Made by a program: the position numbers and the translations under genes. Below are positions 46,279 to 54,207 of a stretch of DNA of 64,000 bases, one piece after another. This DNA comes from Ruegeria sp. HKCCD4315 (GTDB lineage: Bacteria > Pseudomonadota > Alphaproteobacteria > Rhodobacterales > Rhodobacteraceae). The DNA is taken from contig NZ_WVRN01000002.1 in NCBI RefSeq assembly GCF_013112245.1, positions 496,001 through 560,000 of the forward strand, written 5' to 3'. Numbering within the stretch: the first letter of the stretch is position 1; every line of letters starts with the position of its first letter. Below the pieces are notes generated by a model, which worked only from the letters and a program-made list of their open reading frames with translations, ran no database searches and was not told where the DNA came from.

Positions 46279-48837
46279 TCAATCCCAAGCGGGCGATGAT
46301 TTCGCCCGCTCCCAAGCAGTGGAGACTGCAGCGAGTTTGTTCGTGATGTCTTTGTGTTCTTTGGCTGCAGTCTCTACCGCAACCAACGCCTCTCGAAACT
46401 CTTCCACGCCGAAGGTTGCTGCACTCCCAGCCAGTTTGTGACAGGCCTGAGCTATTTGATTTAAATCTGTCTGGTCAAATGCCCCGGTTTCTAGCTGTTC
46501 AACCAATTCATCCCCTTCGGCAATGAACTTGGCATGCAGGCGGGCAAAGACTTCAGGGCCGAGGCTGCCTTTCAACTCCGCTAACGGATCTGGCTGCGCA
46601 TGCTCCGAAATCTGCCCGTCGGTGCGCGTGACCACCGAAAGCGCCCTGCGCAGGGCATTCAGCGAAATCGGTTTTCCAATGAAAGCCGTCATACCGGCGG
46701 CGCGAATGGTCTCAACCGCATCTGGCAGGACATTGGCCGACACAGCGATAATCGGCACATCGGTCGACTGCCCCTGACCTCCACGAATATGGCGTGCAGC
46801 GGTTGGTCCATCCATCACCGGCATGCTGATATCCATCAGGATCGCGTCGAACCGCTGACTGCTGGCCTTGTCGACGCCGACCTGCCCATTTTCCGCTGTC
46901 GTTACACAATGACCGTCCAGCGCCAGCATGTTGCAGATGACCTCGAGGTTGATCTCGTTGTCTTCGACCACCAACAAGTTCAGAGGGCGAACGGTCTCGG
47001 TATTGATCTGAGCAGCTTCTAGCAGTTGGTCGCGCGCCGACGGCTGCAACGGTATCCGCAGCCAGAAAACACTGCCTTCGCCCAATGTGCTTTCCGCCCC
47101 GACCTCACCGCCCATGGTCAGCGCGAACCTACGGGCAATTCCCAAGCCAAGCCCGGTTCCTCCGACCGTGCGACCGATAGAGGGATCGCTGGTGTAGAAG
47201 TCATCAAAAATGGCGTCGATCTCATCATCGGCGATGCCAGCCCCGGTATCGATCACACGCACTTCGTATACATGTGCCTTACCCTGATCTTCAGGTTCAC
47301 ATCTTTCGACCTCAATAGAGACACGGCCATTTTCGGTAAACTTGATCGCATTACCCACGAGGTTCAGCAGAATTTGCCGCAACCTTTGCGCATCAGTCGC
47401 GACATGCGGATAGGCTCCACCCACCCATTGCCAAGAGATTGAGTTGCCGCGCGAGGCCGCATTGCCGCTTTGACCATCCACTAGGTCCTGCAGCATCGCG
47501 TTCAGGTCGGTTGGCTCGTGCGCGACTGACAGCTTGCCGGCCTCGAACCGAGCAATATCCAGCACCGCATCCACATGGCTTTGCAGAACCTGGCCCGAGA
47601 TCTCCATGTTGCGGACAAACTGAGACTGCTGTTTGGTCGTGCGCGTATTCTTGAGAAGGGTGAGGTTGCCCAGCAGCCCGTTCAACGGGGTTCTGATCTC
47701 ATGGCTCATAACAGTCAGAAAATCCGACTTGGCCTTTTCCCCGGCAAGCGCACGGTCGCGGGCCGAGACAAGCTCTTTTTGATCCGCAACGCTTTGTGAG
47801 ATATCGCGGACGAAACCGATGACGATTTCCTCATCCCCGGCCTGGGCGGATTGCAACGCGAGTTCAACGGGAAAGACATCCCCATTCTTGCGCATCGCCT
47901 CAAGTTGGACGCGACCCTTGCCAACGACGTGACGGTCGCCTCCGCTCTGCATCCGCTCCATGCCTTGGTTGTGGGCCTCGCGTAGATGCGAAGGCACAAT
48001 CAATTCACCGATCGAATGCCCTTTGGCCTCTGCCTCGGAATACCCGAAAATCGATTGTGCAGCCGCGTTGAACTCCAGCACCGTGCCGGCGGCGTTCACC
48101 ACGATCACGGCATCCAATGAGGTCGACAGGATTGTATTCATGCGTTGGTTTGCCTGCTGAATCGCCTGCCCCCGCCGATCAGCTTTGCGGTTGACCACCA
48201 AGAGGTAGGAGCTGACCGCAGTCAGCGTCAAAAACAACCCACCGGACAAAACGGCCAGTTGAAACAGGCTGAGCGCGGTTTCCTCACGGCGATGATCCGA
48301 CTGGCTTGCAAAGTACGAGATCGCCGAGACCGAAAGCTCTCGCACCTTTGGAGCGATCCCCTGCGCGCCGTCATAGAGATCCGGCAGCCCCGCAATGAGC
48401 CCATGATCCCCAGCGTCGATTGTAGGCACTGAGGCCTCCAGGTAGGCGGAGACGTTACTCAGAGGTTCAGTGAATTTCGGGTCACTTCGCAGCGTTTCAA
48501 ACAGACGCGAGGTGTTCAGAATATCGATACGGCTGTAAAAAAGATCGAAACGGCGGCGGATAAGGTCCAGGTTTTCAGTGCTTGCCTCTGCATCCGATAC
48601 ACCAGCCTCTAGCGCGTTGAGGTAGAACAGGAACTCGACCTCGACCTGTGTCAGCGTCCATTGCACGTTGTCTGTCCGGGCCGACTGCCGGTCGCGCAGA
48701 TCGGATATTACCTTGACGGACAGCAACACGACCAAAGCTAGGGCACCCAGAACGGCGATGCCGATGAGCCCGAAAGCCCACCGGCGACGCGAGTGGTTTT
48801 GGAAATTTCTTGTCAATGTCTGGCCCGCATCGCCCAC
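46279..48837 (-). CDS. Hybrid sensor histidine kinase with PAS, REC and Hpt domains
   Basis: 852 aa. Helix at 22-42, a periplasmic sensor of about 145 residues, helix at 192-215; PAS at 230-350 (LDAVIVVNAAGTVLEFN); HisKA with His379 in MSHEIRTPLNG; HATPase at 480-600 (NLVGNAIKFTENG, GGTGLGLGIA); receiver with Asp669 in LMDISMPVMDG; C-terminal Hpt with His800 in ACHKLAGSAATFG. This gives a full His-Asp-His relay that needs an outside receiver, most simply the LuxR-type regulator encoded at 51997. It starts at GTG 48837, 24 nt after the molybdopterin-fold gene, and converges on the Wza-type gene. Confidence 0.92.
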   Translation of the reverse strand: MGDAGQTLTRNFQNHSRRRWAFGLIGIAVLGALALVVLLSVKVISDLRDRQSARTDNVQWTLTQVEVEFLFYLNALEAGVSDAEASTENLDLIRRRFDLFYSRIDILNTSRLFETLRSDPKFTEPLSNVSAYLEASVPTIDAGDHGLIAGLPDLYDGAQGIAPKVRELSVSAISYFASQSDHRREETALSLFQLAVLSGGLFLTLTAVSSYLLVVNRKADRRGQAIQQANQRMNTILSTSLDAVIVVNAAGTVLEFNAAAQSIFGYSEAEAKGHSIGELIVPSHLREAHNQGMERMQSGGDRHVVGKGRVQLEAMRKNGDVFPVELALQSAQAGDEEIVIGFVRDISQSVADQKELVSARDRALAGEKAKSDFLTVMSHEIRTPLNGLLGNLTLLKNTRTTKQQSQFVRNMEISGQVLQSHVDAVLDIARFEAGKLSVAHEPTDLNAMLQDLVDGQSGNAASRGNSISWQWVGGAYPHVATDAQRLRQILLNLVGNAIKFTENGRVSIEVERCEPEDQGKAHVYEVRVIDTGAGIADDEIDAIFDDFYTSDPSIGRTVGGTGLGLGIARRFALTMGGEVGAESTLGEGSVFWLRIPLQPSARDQLLEAAQINTETVRPLNLLVVEDNEINLEVICNMLALDGHCVTTAENGQVGVDKASSQRFDAILMDISMPVMDGPTAARHIRGGQGQSTDVPIIAVSANVLPDAVETIRAAGMTAFIGKPISLNALRRALSVVTRTDGQISEHAQPDPLAELKGSLGPEVFARLHAKFIAEGDELVEQLETGAFDQTDLNQIAQACHKLAGSAATFGVEEFREALVAVETAAKEHKDITNKLAAVSTAWERAKSSPAWD
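46288..46310. terminator. Hairpin at the 3' end of the histidine kinase gene
   Basis: AGCGGGCGA / TCGCCCGCT arms with a 5-nt loop lie inside the last codons of the kinase and just beyond the convergent export gene stop. It probably ends the Wza-type transcript. Confidence 0.5.
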
Positions 48838-48861
48838 TTCATACTGTATTGTAACCCCACG

Positions 48862-49368
48862 CTATTTAACGATTTCCAACCTGTCGAGTTGCCAAATGCT
48901 GCGAGAGTAAATCACCTCGGTCTGGTACTTGGTGTCACTGTCGTATGGATATACGATCCATAGCGGACCTTTCTGCCGCCGTGACATCGCCGCGCCGTCC
49001 ATCTCATAGGCGACAATCGGGTCCTGTTCCGAGATCGACTCCACAGGGATCTCAACCGCGTAGTCGTTGATCCCCGTTGCCCGGATTGTCTCGCCTTCTG
49101 CTCCGATCCGTTCCAGCAAGACAGACAGGGGAACACCGACAAAGCTGGTCTCGCCTTCAGTCCAGATCGTCGAGGTTTCAAAGCTGCGTTGCGGCAGCGC
49201 CTGCAACATTTCCATATCGAACTGCGCCGCCCCGTCGGGCCTGGTCTGCGCGATGTTGCCTGAAATGGTCAGAATTACCTCTCCTGACGGAGCCGCCAAG
49301 TCTTCGGCGTGCGCAAACGTCAGGCAAAAGGTGAACGCCGCTGTGAGGATCGCAAAAAACAGACGCAT
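48862..49368 (-). CDS. Periplasmic molybdopterin-oxidoreductase-fold protein
   Basis: 168 aa. Signal peptide MRLFFAILTAAFTFCLTFAHAED; the frame extends to 49473, but this ATG gives the export signal. The rest resembles the oxidoreductase molybdopterin-binding fold in reduced form (FVGVPLSVLLERIGAEG, YEMDGAAMSRRQKGPLWIVYPYD); no cofactor-ligating Cys is visible, so it may bind a ligand rather than catalyse. It is directly upstream of the hybrid kinase, with a perfect palindromic operator-like site 73 bp before its start. A role as periplasmic partner of the kinase is inference. Confidence 0.75.
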   Translation of the reverse strand: MRLFFAILTAAFTFCLTFAHAEDLAAPSGEVILTISGNIAQTRPDGAAQFDMEMLQALPQRSFETSTIWTEGETSFVGVPLSVLLERIGAEGETIRATGINDYAVEIPVESISEQDPIVAYEMDGAAMSRRQKGPLWIVYPYDSDTKYQTEVIYSRSIWQLDRLEIVK

Positions 49369-49440
49369 TTTAGTCTCCATTTCTTTGACCGTAAGAAACC
49401 AGAAAGAGGTCCACAGCGACAGATGGGCATGGGGATACGC

Positions 49441-49460
49441 ACCTATCCGAACGGATAGGT
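49441..49460. promoter_or_regulatory. ACCTATCCGAACGGATAGGT operator-like site 2
   Basis: A perfect 20-bp palindrome, the best copy of the motif. It lies between the galU stop and the start of the molybdopterin-fold/kinase operon, 73 bp upstream of ATG 49368. Confidence 0.7.
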
Positions 49461-49469
49461 GCCTCGGTC

Positions 49470-50351
49470 TCATGCAGCAGCAGACAGGAGGTTCATGCGC
49501 TGACGCAACATGGATTTGAACCCGTCCCGCAGCTCGGCACGTTCCAACGCAAAAACGGTGGTTGCCTCAAGGTATCCGGCGACCGATCCACAATCGAAAC
49601 GCTCTCCCTGAAAGGCGAAGCCGTGGCATCCGGTCCTTTTGATATCGGCCGCGATCGCATCGGTCAGTTGGATTTCGTTGCCTGCGCCAGGTGCCAAACC
49701 TTCCAGCTGATCGAAGATCGACGGGTGAAGAAGATACCGCCCGACAATGCCAAACTCGGACGGTGCCTCATCGGCGGATGGCTTTTCAACCAACCCTTTC
49801 AGATGTTGCACCTGCCCTTTGCTATGCTCGATATCGACCACGCCGTAGGCACTGATCCGGTCGAATGGAACCTCTTCGGTCGCGATCATGTGGCTGCCTT
49901 CAAAGTTCTGGACCATTTGCACCAGGACTAGGCGCTGCGCGTGGATCACATCATCCGGCAGGATCACCGCGAAGGGTTCATCACCTACAAAGTCTCGCGC
50001 CAGAGAGACTGCGTGGCCCAGACCGCGCGGGCTCTCTTGTTGGATAAAGCTGTATGTCTCATCCTCAAGGTTCGTGCTGCGCAAACGGTTCAGCAGGGTG
50101 GTTTTGCCGCCATCCTTGAGTTTGCGCTCAAGCCCCGAGTTCCGCCCGAAATACGTCTCCAGCGCGGATTGGCCGGTTGAGGTGATGAAGATGAATTCAT
50201 CAATCCCTGCGGCACGGGCCTCGTCCACTGCATATTGGATCAAAGGGCGGTCGATCAGCGGCAACATCTCCTTGGTCACCGATTTGGTGGCGGGCAGAAA
50301 CCTTGTGCCCAGACCCGCGACCGGGAAAACAGCTTTGCGAATACGTGTCAT
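49470..50351 (-). CDS. galU: UTP-glucose-1-phosphate uridylyltransferase
   Basis: 293-aa enzyme that makes UDP-glucose, a precursor for EPS. AVFPVAGLGTRFLPATKSVTKEML is split here as residues 7-30 with the nucleotide loop GLGTRFLP (13-20); IQYAVDEA, LGHAVSLARDF and LPDDVIHAQ are other family blocks. The frame is open to 50519, but ATG 50351 follows AGGAG and gives the canonical start. It is 20 nt downstream of the fused transferase on the same strand, so it belongs to that operon. Confidence 0.95.
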   Translation of the reverse strand: MTRIRKAVFPVAGLGTRFLPATKSVTKEMLPLIDRPLIQYAVDEARAAGIDEFIFITSTGQSALETYFGRNSGLERKLKDGGKTTLLNRLRSTNLEDETYSFIQQESPRGLGHAVSLARDFVGDEPFAVILPDDVIHAQRLVLVQMVQNFEGSHMIATEEVPFDRISAYGVVDIEHSKGQVQHLKGLVEKPSADEAPSEFGIVGRYLLHPSIFDQLEGLAPGAGNEIQLTDAIAADIKRTGCHGFAFQGERFDCGSVAGYLEATTVFALERAELRDGFKSMLRQRMNLLSAAA

Positions 50352-50371
50352 ATTAATGCTCCTAGGGTTGA

Positions 50372-51745
50372 TCAGTAAGCGCCGCGCCCCGACACGACGG
50401 CACGTGCGGTCAATGCGATGAGGAAGAGGTTCAGAAGGGGCGAGCGGGAGCGAACATAGGCTGTATCCAGTTCGATCATGCGGTCGAAGCCGATGCCCGC
50501 GCGGCCCGAAACCTGCCACAGGCCAGTGATACCGGGACGAACCTGCAGGCGCTCCAGCGCTTGGTCAGGATATGCGGCAACCTCTTCGGGCAAAGCCGGG
50601 CGCGGTCCGACCAGCGACATATCCCCTTTCAGCACGTTGAAGATTTGCGGCAGTTCATCCAGAGAGAACCGACGCAGAACCTTCCCAACGCGAGTGATGC
50701 GTGGATCATTTTTGACTTTGAAGCACACGCCCTCACGATCCGAATGGTTGAGCAGATCCGCACGCCGCGCTTCTGCGTCTTGCGTCATCGAGCGGAACTT
50801 GTACATCGCGAAGGGCACCCCGTTTCGACCGATACGTGTCTGCCGAAAAAAGGCGGGGCCGCGACTGTCCAATCGCACCAATGCGGCGATTGCGGCCATG
50901 GGCAGGGCCAGAAGAGACAGCGCGACCACCGCCAAAGTGAGGTCCAGCAGGCGACATGCTGAGACCTTGGGGACAGAATTGTGCGCGGCACGCCCGAGGA
51001 ATTCGAAATTGCCCATTAGATATCTGCGGGCCATGCGGCGGGGCTCCATCGCCAACCGCCATGCCCACTCCATTCGGGCGTGCCGAACGATGCGCGGTGC
51101 CCGACGTACATTGCCGGCCAGGAAGTCGAACAAAGCCCCCACGCCCAGCACGATGCGAGGGTCAAGCCGGTGGCGGTTCCGCGTTATCCACAGCTCCTGC
51201 AGTGGGACGCCCATTGCGACCAACAGGATGTCTGCGCCAGATTGGTTGATATCGTCGATCGCCTCATCAACCCGCACGGCCTCTTCAAATCCATCGCGCG
51301 TGCCAGCCACGGCCAAATCGGGGATCATGTGCTGCAACCGCGCCGCCGCTGCCTGAGCTGTTCCGGGACGTCCCCCCAACAGGTAGACCGACTGCCCAAG
51401 ACGCGCGGCCCGTTTCAGCAGCTTGGGCACAAAATCAGTGCCGTTCAGATTCTCGGCCAGCTGGACACCTTGCAACTTTGCCGCGACCTCCACCCCAATT
51501 CCGTCAGGTAGGATCATATCTGCCCGGGCCAAAGCTGCTCGATATGTATGGTTGCGGGCCCTTATATTTGCGCAATGTGCATTCAGGAAAAACACAGTCC
51601 GGTGGGTCCCATCCAGCAGTTTTGAGATCACCTGTCCGGATCGGGCGTTCACAACTGGCAGACCCAAAATCTCAGGCTTTTCCAAAGTTGGTATGGGTGT
51701 TGGCTGCGCGCCTTTATGCATATCTTGGACTGACAGGAACTGCAT
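50372..51745 (-). CDS. Fused WecG/TagA glycosyltransferase and undecaprenyl-phosphate sugar transferase
   Basis: 457 aa with two enzymes. Residues 25-255 are a WecG/TagA/CpsF-type GT26 domain (FLNAHCANI, MILPDGIGVE, VYLLGGRPG, GVGALFDFLAG). Residues 262-457 are a bacterial sugar transferase: membrane helix 267-290, MYKFRSM (314-320), SLDELPQIFN (361-370) and DMSLVGPRP (375-383). The C-terminal part should load the first sugar phosphate onto undecaprenyl phosphate, and the N-terminal part add the second sugar. Both are usually separate proteins. Divergent from the response regulator gene, with site 3 between them. Confidence 0.9.
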   Translation of the reverse strand: MQFLSVQDMHKGAQPTPIPTLEKPEILGLPVVNARSGQVISKLLDGTHRTVFFLNAHCANIRARNHTYRAALARADMILPDGIGVEVAAKLQGVQLAENLNGTDFVPKLLKRAARLGQSVYLLGGRPGTAQAAAARLQHMIPDLAVAGTRDGFEEAVRVDEAIDDINQSGADILLVAMGVPLQELWITRNRHRLDPRIVLGVGALFDFLAGNVRRAPRIVRHARMEWAWRLAMEPRRMARRYLMGNFEFLGRAAHNSVPKVSACRLLDLTLAVVALSLLALPMAAIAALVRLDSRGPAFFRQTRIGRNGVPFAMYKFRSMTQDAEARRADLLNHSDREGVCFKVKNDPRITRVGKVLRRFSLDELPQIFNVLKGDMSLVGPRPALPEEVAAYPDQALERLQVRPGITGLWQVSGRAGIGFDRMIELDTAYVRSRSPLLNLFLIALTARAVVSGRGAY

Positions 51746-51834
51746 GGAACTCTCCGATCAACATGACAATCTGTGGCTTCAGACTGCCAATGAGACCCTG
51801 CAACCGAAAGGCGAGCATCCGGAGAGGGATCGGA

Positions 51835-51848
51835 GAATAGGTCTATTC
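51835..51848. promoter_or_regulatory. GAATAG-GT-CTATTC palindrome
   Basis: Perfect 14-bp palindrome about 90 bp upstream of the fused transferase start and 43 bp left of site 3. It shares the CTAT/ATAG core but not the CCG centre. It may be a second operator or a chance palindrome. Confidence 0.3.
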
Positions 51849-51890
51849 AAACGACCCCGCAGCACATAGCGTGGTGAAAACGGCCCGCTG

Positions 51891-51929
51891 ACCTATCCGA
51901 TTGGATATTCACCTGTCCGTCAGGAAGGC
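51891..51929. promoter_or_regulatory. ACCTATCCGATTGGATAT operator-like site 3, with a weaker second copy
   Basis: ACCTATCCGATTGGATAT (51891-51908) lies between the divergent fused transferase and response regulator genes. ACCTGTCCGTCAGGAAG follows at once from 51911 and matches the pattern ACCTnTCCG-n4-GGA, so it may be a tandem half-strength site. Confidence 0.6.
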
Positions 51930-51996
51930 TTCATGCCATGGGTTCAATGTTTTACTAACGCATTTGGGTGTGGTTGGGGCCAGACGGAGATTTGAG

Positions 51997-52617
51997 ATGA
52001 AAGTTCTTATTGCTGACGACCACGACCTTATTTTGGATACGCTCGTTGCCTTCATAGATGCAGCAGGCGGGATCGAGGTGGAGACCGCGCCGGATTTCCC
52101 AGCCGCGAAAACCTTGATTGAGAACGACGGAGCCTTTGATCTGGTTCTTCTGGACCTGAACATGCCCGGCATGAACGGGTTGGCCGGACTTGAAACCTGC
52201 ATCGCTTTGGACGGTGCCCAGCATGTGGCCCTGTTTACCGGCGACACCTCGCGTGATCTGGCGCAACGCGCGCTAAAGCTTGGTGCCGCCGGTTTCGTCC
52301 CAAAAACTTTACCGGCTAAATCTCTGGTCAACGCGATCCGCTTTATGGCGATGGGGGAACAATACCTTCCTGCGGGTTTCATGAACGCAGAGCAGCCGGA
52401 AGACTCCCACCCCATGGCTCAAAAACTGACAGAGCGTGAGCGGCAAGTTCTGAAAGGGCTGACTGAGGGCAAATCCAACAAGGAAATCGCTCGTGATCTG
52501 GATCTGTCAGAGCCGACGATCAAACTGCATATGAAGACTTTGTACCGAAAAGTTGGTGTCAGCAATCGAACGCAGGCCGCCCTGGCCGCGCGCGAGGCTG
52601 GGTTGTTCTGGGCCTAA
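51997..52617 (+). CDS. LuxR-family (NarL/FixJ-type) response regulator
   Basis: 206 aa. Receiver domain at 1-118: acidic pair in IADDHD, phosphoacceptor Asp53 in LLDLNMPGM, Thr81 and Lys103. LuxR-type helix-turn-helix at 143-200 (LTERERQVLKGLTEGKSNKEIA, split here; SEPTIKLHMKTLYRKVG). The frame runs from 51901, but ATG 51997 has GGAG seven bases upstream and starts the receiver exactly. It lies in the EPS cluster and is the natural acceptor for the Hpt-bearing kinase; its stop abuts operator-like site 4. Direct binding to the palindromes is inference. Confidence 0.92.
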   Translation: MKVLIADDHDLILDTLVAFIDAAGGIEVETAPDFPAAKTLIENDGAFDLVLLDLNMPGMNGLAGLETCIALDGAQHVALFTGDTSRDLAQRALKLGAAGFVPKTLPAKSLVNAIRFMAMGEQYLPAGFMNAEQPEDSHPMAQKLTERERQVLKGLTEGKSNKEIARDLDLSEPTIKLHMKTLYRKVGVSNRTQAALAAREAGLFWA

Positions 52618-52634
52618 CTATCCGAAGGGATAGG
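52618..52634. promoter_or_regulatory. CTATCC-GAAG-GGATAG operator-like site 4
   Basis: CTATCCGAAGGGATAGG begins directly after the response regulator stop and lies about 92 bp upstream of the Wzz-like ATG. Arms CTATCC/GGATAG are perfect around GAAG. Confidence 0.65.
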
Positions 52635-52725
52635 GGACGCTCCCAATCCCCTCGGCCCCTAGCCTGCTGAGCGAATGATCATCAATCAGATGCGGTGTAT
52701 CACCCTTGTAAGAAAGGGTTTTTCC

Positions 52726-54207
52726 ATGCCGCAACAGATTTCGAACTCCTCTGAGTCCACGCGCGACATGCAATTTCTGCATTGGGTGCGCATTTCCCGA
52801 TCCAATTTCAGAACGCTCGGGTGGCGCCGCATTTTAAAGGGCGGGCACCTTAGCGACGTAGGCCGCCTGCCTCGTTACGTGGCATTATACCTTCTTGGGG
52901 CGAGTTGCATCTGGGCCCCGATCAGCGGCTATTTGGCGACCGCGCCTGTCAAATACACCTCTCACGCATCATTAATCCTGCCAGGATCTGGCGCTTCGGC
53001 ATCGGTCAATCTGGCCAATATCGGTCAGGCATCCTCATACGCGAATTCCGCCTTTGCCAACGGGTCAATCAGCCCGACCGAGACGTATAAACGTTTGTTG
53101 TCGGCCGACCGTATACTCGACGCGGCAGCCAAGACGATAGAGGCTGACCGGGACGCGTTTGGAAAGCCGCGGGTGCAACTGGTCGATCAAACCAGCCTGA
53201 TCCGTATCGAGCTTCAGGCGGCCTCTCCGGCAGACGCTCAACAATATGGAGACGCCTTGGTGGCCGCCTTTTTCGCTGAGATTGACGCCCTGCGCGCCGA
53301 TGAAATTGCCACCCGTGAGGCCAGCAATACCGGCGCGATCGAAGACTACACGAGCGCAATTCAGGCCACGCGCGCCGAGATCAAACAGCTGCAATCGCAA
53401 AGCGGTCTGATATCAGTCGCGCAATACCAAGAGCAGGTCGCCGCTAATGACCGTGCAAAGCAGGAGCTGCGAACGCAGGAGAGCGAGCTGGCACGCCAAT
53501 CGGAACGTGTCGGCGCGCTTCAAGTCGCGTTGAATCTGCCCTCTGACGCAGCGGCGGCAACGCTGAAACTCTATGCTGATGCGCAGTACCTATCGTTGCT
53601 TGCGGATGTGTCGGTGGGGGCTGCAAAGCTGGCGCAAGCCGACGCGACCTACGGATCGCGCCACCCAATCTATGTGAATGCCCAAAAGGAATATGAAGGG
53701 GCGCGTTCGGTTGCTTTAAAACGCGCGGCGCAGGTGACTGGTCTTGAGGTCGAGCAGCTCGGTGGACTGGATCGCGCGCCGGAAGGGCAACGGGCGCAGT
53801 TGCTCAGCGAGTTGGTGCGCGAAGATGCCTTGCGCGCCGGATTGGAAGAGCATGTCGCGACACAGCGCGCGCAAGTTCGTTTGGAAACCCTACGCCTGTC
53901 AGACCTCGCCCCCATCGCCGCTGAATTGGAGGACCGGCAGAGAGATTTCGCCGTGGCAGAAGCCGTGTTCGCCTCTGCCATCGCGCGGTCCGAGTCGAAA
54001 AAGACCGATGTCTATGCCTCCTATCCCTTGATCCAAGTTCTGGAGAACCCGTCTCTGCCGACTCGCCCGTCTTCGCCGAACAAGAAGATCTCGATTGCCG
54101 CCGGGATCGTTGCAAGCCTTATGCTGCTGATGGGTTTGGTTCTGGCATGGATCCGAAACCCGCTGATCTCAAAGCTGCTGAAAGACCAGAAAGAGGCCGC
54201 AGTTTGA
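52726..54207 (+). CDS. Wzz/GumC-like chain-length determinant or EPS transport protein
   Basis: 493-aa polysaccharide co-polymerase. Helix near 50-70 (ALYLLGASCIWAPISGYLAT), a long periplasmic part with coiled coils (DYTSAIQATRAEIKQLQSQ, AKQELRTQESELARQSERV), and a second helix near 456-478 before a short basic tail. No cytoplasmic tyrosine kinase domain. ATG 52726 follows GAAAGGG; the upstream in-frame ATG at 52675 gives an unlikely N-terminus. The stop overlaps the next gene's TTG. Confidence 0.85.
   Translation: MPQQISNSSESTRDMQFLHWVRISRSNFRTLGWRRILKGGHLSDVGRLPRYVALYLLGASCIWAPISGYLATAPVKYTSHASLILPGSGASASVNLANIGQASSYANSAFANGSISPTETYKRLLSADRILDAAAKTIEADRDAFGKPRVQLVDQTSLIRIELQAASPADAQQYGDALVAAFFAEIDALRADEIATREASNTGAIEDYTSAIQATRAEIKQLQSQSGLISVAQYQEQVAANDRAKQELRTQESELARQSERVGALQVALNLPSDAAAATLKLYADAQYLSLLADVSVGAAKLAQADATYGSRHPIYVNAQKEYEGARSVALKRAAQVTGLEVEQLGGLDRAPEGQRAQLLSELVREDALRAGLEEHVATQRAQVRLETLRLSDLAPIAAELEDRQRDFAVAEAVFASAIARSESKKTDVYASYPLIQVLENPSLPTRPSSPNKKISIAAGIVASLMLLMGLVLAWIRNPLISKLLKDQKEAAV

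Noticed and set aside
50478..51356. 292-codon plus-strand frame
   Set aside because: Ser/Arg-rich shadow of the fused transferase gene.
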